Source of the DNA: Cinnamomum chago
Lineage: Eukaryota; Streptophyta; Magnoliopsida; Laurales; Lauraceae
Reading direction: 5' to 3'
DNA length: 64,000 nucleotides
Assembly: GCA_038049695.1 (NCBI GenBank)
Contig: CP142452.1
Coordinates: 47,574,501 to 47,638,500 of the forward strand
A program made the position numbers and the translations under genes. Positions within the stretch are counted from its first letter, which is position 1. Each line of letters starts with the position of its first letter. Of this stretch, positions 45,043 through 56,759 are shown in pieces. The notes beneath the pieces are model-generated. The model was not told where the DNA came from. It was given only the letters and a program-made list of their open reading frames with translations, and searched no databases.

Positions 45043-46654
45043 TGAAAGTCCTGGGATCCTAACCCTAGAGAGGGGGGGGGGGGGGGTGAATAGGGTGAGC
45101 TTCAAATATGACCAATATAGACAAATTTTAACTTCTTAAAATCCAACTAGTCACAAGTGATGATAAACAAACAATATGCGGAAGCTAATACAAACAATCA
45201 CCACAAGCATACACCACACCACAAAGGTTTATAGTGGTTCGGCCTCAATGCCTACATCCACTACCGGCTTGTGATCTAATCACCCCACCGGATTTCCACT
45301 ATCTATGCTTTTCAATAGGCTAAGCAATAACCTTTACAATGTTATTTTTCTAGGCTAAACAACAACCTCTCAATGTGCTTTTCTAGGCTAAGCAATAACC
45401 TTTACAAGATGCTTTTCTAGGCTAAGCAATAACCTTTACACAATGCTTTTCTTAGGCTAAGCAATAACCTTTACAAATGAGAGATTTCTCAAAGAAGGTG
45501 TCTATGCAAGAACACTCTATGAGATACAATTAAAGCTCAATGTAATTGCCTCTAAAATAGGCTAATGTGAAAGTGAAACTCAAACTACAAACATACACTA
45601 GAAAAAGCTAAAGTGTGTGCACAAGTGTATGAATGTTTTACTTCAATCAATTTCAACAATGAAGCTCTTAAATGAATGCATGATGCATTTTAAAATCAAA
45701 GCTTAGAAAATGATGATTGAAGGTAAATGCTAATCACATGAAAGATTCACACAACTTAAAGAAATGAACTAAAAACAAGTTGTATGAATATTAAAGTCTA
45801 AGAACACATGTGAATTAGACAAGAGAGTTTGCAAACCAATCTAATTTACCAAAGATGATATTGAGTTTGCTAAACAACTCTTAAGAAGCTAAACATCATG
45901 CATTTATGAAAATACAAAGATTTAAACATGCATAGATTTCAATTGAATGGAAATCAAAATAACTAGTAAGATGTACCTTGTAAAAACTCAAGCATTTGAT
46001 TTCCAAAAAGCCTTCTAGCCTTAACACCTCATTCTCCTTTCTTAGGCTCCAAAATGGTCTCAAAAGTTCATCCAACAAGCCTATCAAAAGATGGGAAAAG
46101 AATGGACTCTAAAGCAAAAGACAGTCTAACGGCTAGTTGGCTCGGTCGACCCCATGACCCCCAGGTCGACCTGGTACACACAACGGCTATATTTCTGACC
46201 GTTGGTGCTTCAGGAACCCTGTTGACCTGCAGTGTGGCCGGTCGACCGGGTCCCCTGGGCCGTTCGACTGGCCATACTGCAGGTCGACCCCCTGGGACCA
46301 AAAATCCTATATTTTGCAAATTTGAAAGTATTTCATTGTGGGGATTTTTGAGCCACTGAACCAAGCATGGAATCATGATTTAAATCAAACTAAGATGGCT
46401 AAAATCATGAACCATAAAAAGCTTAAAAGGATTCGAAACTTTTAAAAGCAATGGCTTGCTTGATTAAACAAAATTCTTTTCTAAAACAAATGCATCCAAG
46501 ATTAAAAACAAATCATGCATAAATCAATATCTTAAAAGCAATGCATGTGTAAATAAAGATTTCAAGTTTATCTAAATCAATGCAAGTGTGTAAATCAAAT
46601 GATGCTTGAATGATAAATGCATCCATCAAATTGCAATCTACAAAATCCCTAACA
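45043..46654 (-). repeat. right (5') LTR of inner SIRE-like element
   Basis: Homologous end to end with 34009-35592. The G run has 15 G (45072-45086). Palindromes at 46141-46295 include an extra GTTCGACTGGCC...GGTCGACC unit absent from the left LTR. Confidence 0.95.
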
Positions 46655-46659
46655 GCACT
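46655..46659. repeat. target-site duplication, right, GCACT
   Basis: Exact match to 34004-34008. Confidence 0.93.
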
Positions 46660-49082
46660 CTCTCTCCCTTTGGCAAGATATGCATTCTCTTCCCCTGTAC
46701 AAGATCATACAATATCTCCCCTTAGAAAGCTTGGACATTCTCTTCCCCTTTAGACAACTTGAATGTTCTCTCCCCCTTTAGACAACTTGAATGTTCTCTC
46801 CCCCTTTGACATTAAATTGCAAAGGTACCTACACACATGAAATAAGGAAAATACCTTTTAAAAGCACCTGTTAACAAAAGAAATCGAAAATGAAATACAT
46901 AACAGGTTATCATGTATGGTTAGTTGGCTAAAAGGGTTCAAAGCCAATATAAAGGTCAATTTGATCAAAACTAATACTTCCTATGAAGGTTTACACTCCT
47001 CCTCAATCCATTCTCTCCTTTTGTCAAACTTTTGACATAGATATAACTATTTGGTGCAAGAAGAAGATGGTTTTACCAATTGAGGGTTAACTTCAAGGAA
47101 AGGATTAAACACGTTTAACTATAGAGCTCAATATGATCAAATTACCAATATAAAGAGCAAGGCCAATGAGAAAAGCAATCATGAATACCAATTGGAAAAA
47201 CAAAGAATACCAATTGAGATTCAAAGATAAGTTTATAAAATCAATCACTCTAAAATGGAGTAAAAAAATATAACTATAACGAAAAATCCAAATTAGAGCT
47301 ATCCATGATGAAATGGGGTTTACTAAACATAGCATCAATCAATTTAACTATGAAAAACATATGCTATGAAGGTTTTTGAAATCATTTCATTCAATCATTA
47401 AATATGACTATTAAGTGCAAGATAAGTGAAATGAAATTCAAACATGAAGCCAACCTCAACTAATAACCAATCAAGATTATGAATACATAAACATGGTGGT
47501 CATGAGATATACCTATATGAGCAAGAGAGGTGGCAAACATGAAAATTATGATGCTAATTGAATGTGACATGGAAAAAATATATTACTATCAAGTTCAATT
47601 CAATGTACACAAGGTCCATCACATTCACAAGAAATGACATCAAATCAATCGAAAATTATACCAATTGAAACCAATTGAATTTGACAACATGATAAATAGC
47701 AAGGATGTGACAAACACAAAATTCCATCAAGCATCATAAATGGATATTCATCACTTTTAATGATATAACTAAGAGCATAGTGATGAACAAGATAAATTGC
47801 AATGCAAAAGGATATAACTTGGTAATGCATGCAATTTTCAAAGTGAAAAAATCATATGAATTCAACAATTAAGATATCCATCAAACATATAGATATGCGA
47901 GGGATGAATTTCAAAGAGTTTCATATGATCAAGATCACTACTATGATGTTGAAACATGTATAAGGATGACATCACTTTGAGAATACACATGAATCAACAT
48001 CATAACCATCCATTAAAAAAAATGACTAGAAAGCATAAATGATGGATTTGAGTTCTAGTATGGTTTCTACAAATATAATAAATATCACAACCATACATGG
48101 AACGATTTGACATTTGCATAGAGAGGATCAATCAACACTCAAGATCTAACTCATACCATATCATCAATAAAGAATATAACTATGCAAGCACAAGAAGGTA
48201 TGGAGTTAGAGGGACATCATGGATAGCATATAGATGAAGATGAATCTCATATATGGATATACCTATTAAGAACAATGGTTTAATTCCAATTCATCTAAAA
48301 TGATTCATTAACCTATCATGCAACATCTCCACTCTTATCAAATGTACTAAGCTTACAATGCAATGGGAAAATGGATATGATGATTATACCAAATGAGCTT
48401 AGCACACTAAATCACATATGTACTTATTAGGCTCAAATGATAATAAAACAAAAGATTTTACTATAAAACACATAAACAATCATCAATTTGCATTAATGAA
48501 AATATATACCAAGTCAGGCACAAACATGCAAATTAATGACACCATATCCAACCACGCAAAGTAAGACATCAAAATCAATTTGCATAAAGAGAATGTTACT
48601 AAATAAGCAAAGATGCAAATCAATCATGATAATATTGCAATCAAAGGATTTTGAAAACCATGAGATATAACTTAAAAGTTCATGAAGACAAAATCAAATG
48701 ATCACAAAGAAACATTGCATTTTAAGAGATGTGACTATAAAGAAACAAAATGCAAATGTAACATGACCAACAATTAGATATAACTAAAAAGAATAGGTTG
48801 GTCTAGAGAGGATCAAGGCCTTAAGGTTAGTCTAATAGTCTACCTTTGAAGATTCACCTAAGGTCTTGATAAGGATGTCCTTGAGAGTTCACTTTGAGGA
48901 CTTACCAACTCTTGGAGATATAACTCGAAAAAGTCTTAGAGTGGTGAAAAGATACTACGGGCAAATTTCATTTTCGATCATAGTGGAAATCATTATAAAG
49001 ATATGCAATAAAACACAACACTAGGGTTCTAATCTAGAAAGGATCAACTCCGTGTTGTTAAGCCCTAAAATGGAGTAACCTC
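46660..49082 (-). other. non-coding internal region of outer SIRE-like element
   Basis: PPT-like C-rich runs lie at 46660-46810, then about 2 kb related to 35986-37990 with the same recurring ATAACTAT-type word, then AT-rich sequence to the PBS. No gag or pol was found. Confidence 0.7.
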
Positions 49083-49094
49083 GCTCTGATACCA
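49083..49094 (-). other. primer binding site of outer SIRE-like element
   Basis: GCTCTGATACCA on + is the complement of the iMet PBS, two bases from the LTR at 49097. Confidence 0.9.
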
Positions 49095-49096
49095 AT

Positions 49097-50593
49097 TGAA
49101 AGTCCTGGGATCCGAACCCTAGAGGAGGGGGGGGGGGTGAATAGGGTGAGCTTTAATTATGACCAGTTTTAATTACTTCTTTAAATTAAACTAGTCACAA
49201 GTGGTGATTAAGTAAATAAATGTGGAAGCTTACAAAAACAATCACCACAAAGCATGCACCATCACACAAGGATTTATAGTGGTTCGGCTTCAATGCCTAC
49301 ATCCACTACCGGCTTGTGATCCAACACCCCACCGGATTTCCACTATTTATGCTTTTCAATAGGCTAAGCAATAACCTTTACAATATGCTTTTCAAGGCTA
49401 AGCAATAACCTCTACATTATGCTTTTCTTAGGCTAAGCAATAACCTCTTCAACCAAAGGTTGATTATCTCTCTAAGTAGTGTCTAGAATACACTTAATGG
49501 AGATACAATTTAGCTCATTACAATGCCTCTTAATTAGGCGGATATGAAAGTTAAAAACCAACTCACACAAACACTAAATGAAATGCTCAATGTGTATGTA
49601 TGATGTCCTCAATCAATTTGAAAATGAAAGCTCATAAATGTATGCCTAAGGCTTTTGAAAGTTTTAGCTCTTAAAAACGTTTATGATTGAGGAAAGAATG
49701 CTAATCACATGTTAAAAACAACTTGTAAAAGATATACATATGTATTCTAAACAAGTTGTGAAATTCTAAGAACAAAACATGTGATGCATAGGGATGTCAA
49801 TCAAATTAACAATGTAGCTCAATATGTGTATGCTATAAGCATAAAACATAAAAATAGATTTGATTGAAGTTAGGGGACAAATCATATGTAATTATAAATT
49901 CAACTTGAAAATGATGTACCTATCAAAGCAAGGCAAGTTGTGAAACTTTAAAATAAAAGTACATATAATTTGTGAAGTTGTTGAATCCAAAACATAAGAT
50001 AGATTTGAAAGAGATTTTCTTACGATGAAAAACAACAACCATAGATTCAACCAAGTATAGGAATCATGTTACATATAATTTCAAAGATGTTTTCATTAAC
50101 TTGATTTACTTAGATATACCAATTTAAGTAATACTTGGATTGAATCAAGGTGATGCATCCAAAACAATAAATCAATTAAAAAACATATACATGTTAAGGA
50201 CACAACAAATCATAGTTTATCATGCTACAAAAGATTTACCAAAAATAAAACAAAGCATGAAAACATATGATTAAGAAAAGTAAAGCTTACTTAGTGACTT
50301 AACTCAATGGAACCAAGTTTTAGCTTTCCTAATGACCCATTTCATCCCTTAGCCCATTCCCCTTTGATTGGCCTCAAAACATCTCAAGGAGGGCGTCTTG
50401 ATCCTCTAATTTTTCAAAGGAATGAACCATTATTTATACCCAAAAAATGGGTTTCTGCGAGTGCCTGATTGACCTGGTACAGAGCCCGGACGACTTGGCT
50501 TCAAACGGTCAGAAAAATGACCGTTGGAAGAGTCAACGGCTCTTTGTCCCGGTCGACCGCGCAGTGTGGCCGGTCGACCGGGTCCCCTGGGCC
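49097..50593 (-). repeat. right (5') LTR of outer SIRE-like element, truncated
   Basis: Begins TGAAAGTCCTGGGATCC with an 11 G run. It follows the left LTR to CCGGTCGACCGGGTCCCCTG, then breaks off near 50593 where unrelated intron sequence begins. About 0.39 kb of the outer end, with its CTAACA terminus, is missing. In the element's own orientation this removes the U3 start, while the promoter palindromes (50467-50593) and TATA (50431-50440) remain. Confidence 0.85.
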
Positions 50594-50738
50594 TTTATTT
50601 TCAAATATTGTAATTTCATCTGTCATTAGCACCATAATTTTGAATTTCTTCATTTCCCCTATCCTGTCTATCTTGTTTCTATGACTCTTTTCAAACATGT
50701 TTGGAAGTTGATTTGTGGCGGTTTCCCTGAAATTGCAG

Positions 50739-51223
50739 GATCAAGCATGGCCTAAGAAATGTGGTAAGACAGAACCTTTCCTCCCAACTTTTATTTATAG
50801 CCATTGACCTTGTGATTAACACTTTTGAATGTTTATTGGTCTCTTATGAATCTTCGGCAAGGGCATATGCATGGCAAACAGGTATGTTTTGCCAAGTACT
50901 TAGTCATTCTTTATTCCGATCTACACTATAACCTCCGTTACAATATTCTTTATGGATATTTTATTTTAGGCTTTGTGACTTCATTAATGGTGTCTAACTC
51001 AGTACGTTTTATTGATCGCAATAAGAATCAGTATTCGTCCATTGATGTCATTTTGTATGTTTTGAAGATAATTCCAGCAGAGGAACATGCTGCAAAGATA
51101 GCTGCTGCGAGACATGCTATTGGGAATACTGACTTTTTCCTTGTGGCTTGGACTGATGCTCGTGCAACATCTGCTAAAACTGGCCTATCAGATGCCATCT
51201 CAAGGGCTAACCTCTACATGGAG
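50739..51223 (+). pseudogene. fragment of isocitrate lyase/PEP phosphomutase family gene
   Basis: Three exons with clean borders. 50739-50763 follows TTGCAG and reads DQAWPKKCG. A 20 nt micro-exon, 50862-50881, reads GHMHGKQ. 51068-51223 (52 codons) reads IIPAEEHAAKIAAAR through TKTGLSDAISRANLYME-like wording and is followed by GTATGG. Phases fit (1+20 nt makes seven codons). The family acts on C-C or C-P bonds of 2-oxo acid-type substrates; plant members include the carboxyvinyl-carboxyphosphonate phosphorylmutase-like proteins, often chloroplastic. The conserved ARTDA motif reads AWTDA, a CGG to TGG-type change of a conserved Arg. No upstream exons or following exons were found, so it is a remnant or a captured fragment. 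Confidence 0.8.
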
Positions 51224-52388
51224 GTATGGCATTGAGATCTAGGTAGTATATATTTCTTTTATTGGTGCTGTTACTTTGTATGGATTCATCAGCTGGTCCA
51301 TCCTTCATTTTGATGTGCATGATGTGATATTTATGATTGATGGATGCTTTAATAACCCCACAAATCAAAACCTGGTGTTTACCACATGAAGGTAGGCTTT
51401 CTTTGAGCATGCCAATATTACTGCCAGATCTTACTTTTGCGTCATTTATCTTTTGCATTTATTATTTTCAGCTGTTTCAAATATCGGTCATTTGCATTGT
51501 CCAAAGATTTTTGTTGAACCTTTTTTGTTTGGTCTGTTCCTTCTGCTCCACCAGACGGCTACCTTGTTTGTTCAATGGACAGTTAATTTTGCTTGTAAGA
51601 AGATTTGACCGCTGTTGCAAGCAAGTTGTTAGTTTGTAGAATTTTCAGGTTACAGAACTTATAAAAAAGTAGTAACATACACTTAGAGAGCTTGTCTCCT
51701 AAGATCAAAAGAACCAATATGAAGTGCGGAGAATTCAATACTTATCCCTACCGAAGATGTGCAGAAAAAGAGTCATGAATTTCATAATAATTGTAAAATT
51801 GCAGAGAATTCACTACTTACTCCTATGGTTGTGGATAACTGGATATGCCAATTTCCTTAATATGTGGTTGCAAGTTTTATACTTCACTCAGTCACTGTCC
51901 AGGTCGCAAAGTTGTTTCTAGTTGCCAGGGGAGATACTACTAAGAACATGAGTGCGCTTAGCCTCATTTTTGCGATGTCAAGCATCTGTTACTCTATAAT
52001 TTCGATTTTGTGTTTTTCGGGAGTGAATTGGGTTGACTCAGAATTAGTCAATAAGGAGTCGCATGATAATTTTTGAAGGATTTTTCACGCTGTTGAAACT
52101 ATGATATATCTGTTAATCAATTCGCAATTTGTCCCGAGATACACTGGATTTTGGATCAGTTTGGTTTGACTGAACAGGTCAAAATTGTTTGGCTTGGTCA
52201 GGTGACGAACTGTGCAACCCTCTGTGAAATTTTGTAGATTTTGGAGCTATTCGAACAATTCGCTCCAAATCCATACATTCATTACTGGGGCTTTGCAACT
52301 GATTTCTACCCAAAAGAGGAAAAGAAACCCTCATTTTTCAGCTTTTCCTTACCTCAAGCAAAACCCACGAACAGTTGACTATTCCATA
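51224..52388. other. intron-like AT-rich sequence, nothing recognised
   Basis: This follows the last exon of the PEP-mutase-like fragment. The next exon expected for that family, coding the AGADASFVEAPR-like segment, was not found. Open frames here are short and lack motifs. Confidence 0.4.
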
Positions 52389-52535
52389 GTTACCTGATTC
52401 GCAGTTCGACCAATTCGGATTCGAATTCGCAGTTCGCAATTCGACAGTTACCCAAATTCGAAAATTCGATGGGGTAGGCTGAGTTAATTCGATTTTCAAT
52501 TCGCTTGATTCGCAGTTCTAGTTCGATGAATTCGC
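52389..52535. repeat. ATTCG-rich array, probable hAT 2 subterminal repeat
   Basis: TTCG occurs about 14 times in 150 bp, mostly as AATTCGA, ATTCGCAGTTCG and GATTCGCAG. It lies about 340 bp beyond the stop of the hAT 2 transposase, where transposase-binding arrays are found. No matching terminal repeats were located. Confidence 0.5.
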
Positions 52536-52875
52536 TAAGTTAATTCCAGTATATAATTTGATATAATTCATATGTCCATTCAATATATGCATAAATAATT
52601 TTTTTTAGTCATTTGATGCTTTAATAAGTATGAGAAAATAAATGATTAAAAGCATTAAATCAATAAACTATGAGCAAATAAATGTTTAAAAACATTCCAT
52701 AACCTTTTTCTTTTATTAATCAATAAACTTCAATCATTTAACTATCCATATAAAATAAATTAAATCCTAAACACCAAATAAAAATGATAAAAAAAATATC
52801 AAATACCAAAAAATAAATAAAAAGTAAGGTATAAAATAAAAATTCATCAGAAATAGGAGTATGAAATAAAAGTCT

Positions 52876-55300
52876 TCATTTCCAATGCTTTTTCCTTTTG
52901 TCATGAGAAGGTGGCAAACTGCACCCGTATGATGAAATACTTCTTTGTCTACTAGGTGGACGTGATTGTAAAGAGGATTGGGTGACTGCAACATTTGTTG
53001 TACCACTTGGTCGGGACTCCACTCTACTGTCATTACGATTTTGAAGATGAGGCTCATCATCAATGTCTAGTGCTTTCCACCTTAGGTCTTCTAAATGTGT
53101 ACTTGAATCTTCAATAACATCTGGCTCAAGATCAATGTCCCATTTTCTAAATGGTCCTTCATTATATCCCTCCTTCATGCGTGTAAAAGGCGAAGATTTG
53201 AATGAATAAAGACAAGTTTATCTGCACGTTTTGCATTAAGCCTATTTCTTTTGACATTATGGATAAATGAATATGTACTCCAATTTCTCTCTGCAGACGA
53301 TGAGCTTACGGGTTGTGCAAGAACTTTTATAGCTATCTCCGCTAGCTTTGGTGTCTCTAATCCATATGTTGACCACCATTTTATTGGTGACATAGTGACT
53401 GCATCCACCTTTGCTGCAGGAAGCCCAAAAATGCCATCTTTAGAATGAAATATGGCATATTGAGCCCTCATTTAGCCTCAGCTTCAGTGTCCTAATGAAA
53501 AAACAAATTGCAAAATATTGAATGTGTTAGGTACATATTAAAAACATAATAAATGAAATATCTATAAAAATTTAAATTGAAGATGCTTACATTAGTTAGT
53601 CTTTCAAATGCTTCCATCACTCCCGTTATGACCTCCTTATCTTGATTTGGGGGCTTTCTTTTATCACCACCAGGTGCTAATTTAGTAAGATATGATGAAT
53701 CATAAAACCGAGGTGTGAGTGGAAATCCAAGACAATGTAATGGGCTATGCATCATTTTCCACCTTTTTATTACAATATTTTCCATCATCTCATAAATCTC
53801 CTTAAATTTTGCACAACCATTGAGACTGTCTTTTATTTCGCTAAGCATATTGTCCATTCCTTCATATACCTCCCCCATCAATGGTCCATCTTGATCACAA
53901 AATTTAATCATTTTGAAAATGGGTTTGGTAATTTTTACCATTTGCCTCACATTTGTCCAAAAAGTATCCTCATCATCGGTCACCCATCGCTTTATGTTTT
54001 CTGCTATCTCTTGCATTTTTTCATCGCCATGTTTTGCCCATTCTTTCCAGTCATCAAGAACAACGGTAGATTTAAGGGCCTGTCTCACATCTAAGAGTCG
54101 CTTCATCATGACATAATATGAAGCAAATCGAGTCTTTGCAACTTTTAGAAGTTCTAATCGAGCATGACTTCTAAATATTGCCAATGCATGTGTATGATTG
54201 ATAATATATGTCACAATTGTCTTGCACATGGTATAATATTCTTCATATGATGGCCAATGCTTTGACAAATCTTTAAAGATCAAATTAATTGTGTGACAGG
54301 CGCAAGGAGACCAAAATATATGACTATAAATCTTTTTGACTTCCTTACCTGCTAGCTTGCAATTGGCAGCATTGTCTGTGATTATTTGAACAATATTAGA
54401 TGGACCTACCTCCTCAATTGCATCTATCAATAAGGATTTTATATAAGATCCAGTCTTTTCAACACCAGAGCACTCTACCGCATACAAAAACATCGCCCCA
54501 TCCTTATTTGCTGCAAACACATTAATCAGTGGCTGATTCTTTACGTTGGTCCATCCATCAGAGATGATAGACACACCATGCATATGCCATGTATCTTTAA
54601 TTATTGCAATTTCATTCTCCACTTTTCTTTTCTCGTCATCTAACAAAGATGTTCTAGCCTTTTCAAATGAAGGCGCTTTATATCCTTCAGGCGCTTTATT
54701 TACAGCTGAAATCATTTCATGAAAAAATGGAGACCGTAATATATTGAAGGGCACTCCACAAGCACATAACCATCTCACTATTGCACTGTCAACAAAATCT
54801 CTTTCTACCTTCTTAAAGGACTCCATAATTGGGTTCTTTTGCTTAACTTGTTGTAGCGGGAGAAGTGTTGAGTGCTTTAACTGTGAATGAACTCCAGATT
54901 CCTCCGCTTTCTTTACCCTATCAATAGTTTCTTGTAATAATTGAGGACCTTTAGGTTGCTTAAGTAATGCTTGACATCGGGTAATATCTGATTTTTTATT
55001 TGGCCCTGGCCCAAAAAAGTGTTGGTGAATTCTTGTGTAGGAACTTTTGAACTCACGCTTACAGTGTGGACAAAGCCATAATTTACCAGTTTTTGCGTCC
55101 CCCAATATCTTCACTTCATCCCATAGTGGCTTTCCTTTAAAAGTACTTTCTTTTCCTGATGGAATTTCATCTTGATTACCTTCTATATCTTCATCACTAT
55201 TCTGATTGATATACTGTTCGGCTTCTTCTTCAATACAAATGACATCATCATCTTCTTGTTGTTTTCTTTTTCTCTGTCCACTAAACATTATGCTGCACAA
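52876..55300 (-). pseudogene. hAT transposase 2 (BED-like finger, DUF659-type core, dimerisation domain)
   Basis: On -, the start is at 55300 or the ATG four codons later (MFSGQRKRKQQ). An acidic N-end is followed by a BED-like finger (LWLCPHCKREF with IHQHFFGPG). The DUF659-type core includes AIVRWLCACGVPFNILRSPF, VSIISDGWTN, VQIITDNAANC and HIFWSPCACHTINLI. Exon 1 ends at about 53591 with GTAAGC as donor; exon 2 begins after ATTAG near 53490. There the frame is off by one before MRAQYAIFHSKDG, and again near 53178, so at least two frameshifts break the dimerisation domain (SSSSAERNWSTYSFIHN near 53290) from the Ser/Arg-rich tail. Exon 1 alone is an uninterrupted ~570 codon frame. The enzyme as a whole is probably inactive. 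Confidence 0.88.
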
Positions 55301-56759
55301 ATTTTCATATATTAAGGAGAATATTTTTGTTACATAATAAACATTGTTATTTTATATCTAATTATTTGAAAACGTGGCATTTTTAAATTATAAGTTGGCC
55401 TTATCAAGTTTTAGTCCAATGTAAAAGGTTTTTCAAATCTCCATTTTATATCGTCATCAATTATTAATATTTTGTATTGGGCCTATCAATGAGCCATTTA
55501 CTAAAATCCTAATGGCTCGTAAATATTTATATATTTCTTCTTGACAGATGTATAAATCTAAATTAACGCTAATAAGAAATTATGCCTCCATCTGACTCAT
55601 GAAATAGGTATAAAGAATCTTTTTTTAATATTTTATTCACATATTTCATAATTGGCTGATCTTATGGTTTTTTATTAAATAGGGAGTAATCTATTATAAT
55701 TGAATTGGATTTTTAATAAGTAGGACCTAATTTGGAGTTTTAACAATTTTCATTAAGTTTTTAGTGAGTCAAGCAAGAAGGCAAATGAAATTAGGTGTAA
55801 AATCTATAATCAATCTAACAAGGTTTTGTCTCAAATTTTTGTGAAATTTCGATCGTTAACAAAAACTTGAAGAAGATTAATTATAGAACGGTTTGGATTT
55901 AAAAAAAAAAAAAGAGCCATGGATAGCAATAATGATGATGATGATGATTTAATGTTTGCATTCTGATTTATTAAATAATTTAATATAGCATGTGATTAGA
56001 TTTCTAAATGTATAAAACACCACTTATTGTGCCACTCATATTAGGACCCATATATAAAAATTCTAAACTAGTAAAAATGAGTTTAGCATATTATTGATTA
56101 CTTTCGCACTTCATTAAGAGAGGGATCCTCTGTTGATTTATTTAGTATAAATAAGTAATTCTTTTATACTATGGTTTGACCATCAGCACATTCTCAAGTA
56201 GAGAGAACGTGTACAACAAGAAAGAGAAAGGATAAGCTTTTAATTGAGTGAATAAGTAAGGATCCTCTAAGATTGAGAGAATTCATGAGTTAAAAAGAGT
56301 GTAACTCCAATGCCATGCCCATATATTATAATCTAATCATTCAAAATTCATACTATTTACTAAAGCAGGGTATCCTTAAATCTTACACGAATCGGAGTTT
56401 TTTCAACTGTGATTGACTACTTGATAAAAAAATAAAAAATAACAAAACATGATTATCATCACATTTTTCATCTAAATGTCAAAATAACGGGAGATCAAAC
56501 TCGGATTAATGAATATTTCATATATATGCTATAAACCAGTAAGATGATTATTATGTGCGGTTCAAATTTAAACAAGCGTTTTAACTTGGGATTTCTCACA
56601 ATTTGTGTTAAGGTTTGATTTAATTGCTATGTAAATATGAATTGAAAAGAGGGAGCATGGGCCTGGAAGAGTATATAAGATAGAAAAAGTATATTAGATT
56701 AATTTTTGGAGAAGTTGGAAGGAACAGAGAAAATATATTAAATTAATGTATGGGGAAGT
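55301..56759. other. AT-rich spacer, nothing recognised
   Basis: No coding or structured sequence was identified. A short imperfect direct repeat (TATATTAGATTAATTTTTGGAG / TATATTAAATTAATGTATGGGG-like, abbreviated) lies just before the Copia B LTR. Confidence 0.5.

Larger units (their letters stand above)
34009..46654 (-). mobile_element. inner SIRE-like element, gag-only, carrying a hAT insertion
   Basis: 12,646 bp including the 5,478 bp hAT; about 7.2 kb without it. LTRs are 34009-35592 and 45043-46654, with PBS at 45029-45040, PPT after 35592 and a perfect GCACT target duplication. The internal region encodes only a gag-like protein with a coiled coil and zinc knuckle; no protease, integrase or RT was found. 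The layout matches gag-only terminal-repeat retrotransposons reported in plants. LTRs differ by about 1% by eye plus a ~33 bp insertion of palindromic sequence near 46255. It is inserted in a relative of itself. Confidence 0.93.
31845..50593 (-). mobile_element. outer SIRE-like Copia derivative, gag-less, right LTR truncated
   Basis: Left LTR 31845-33752 (3' LTR in own orientation), right LTR 49097-50593, PBS at 49083-49094, and PPT-like runs at 33753-34000. Excluding the inner insertion, only about 2.7 kb of internal sequence remains and it shows no gag or pol. It therefore resembles a large non-coding derivative mobilised in trans. The right LTR lacks about 0.39 kb at its outer end relative to the left one, so no right target duplication exists. 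Five bases before the left LTR read AATTA. Confidence 0.85.
52389..55300 (-). mobile_element. hAT DNA transposon 2, ends not resolved
   Basis: Identified from its transposase and the flanking ATTCG array. Neither terminal inverted repeats nor an 8 bp target duplication could be assigned, so limits are minimal. It is distinct from hAT 1: different finger wording, different subterminal motif, and no Gly/His-rich tail. Confidence 0.6.

Noticed and set aside
56371..56430. Possible right terminus of hAT 2 (CAACTG...CGAATCGG)
   Set aside because: Similarity to the left side is weak and no 8 bp duplication was found.
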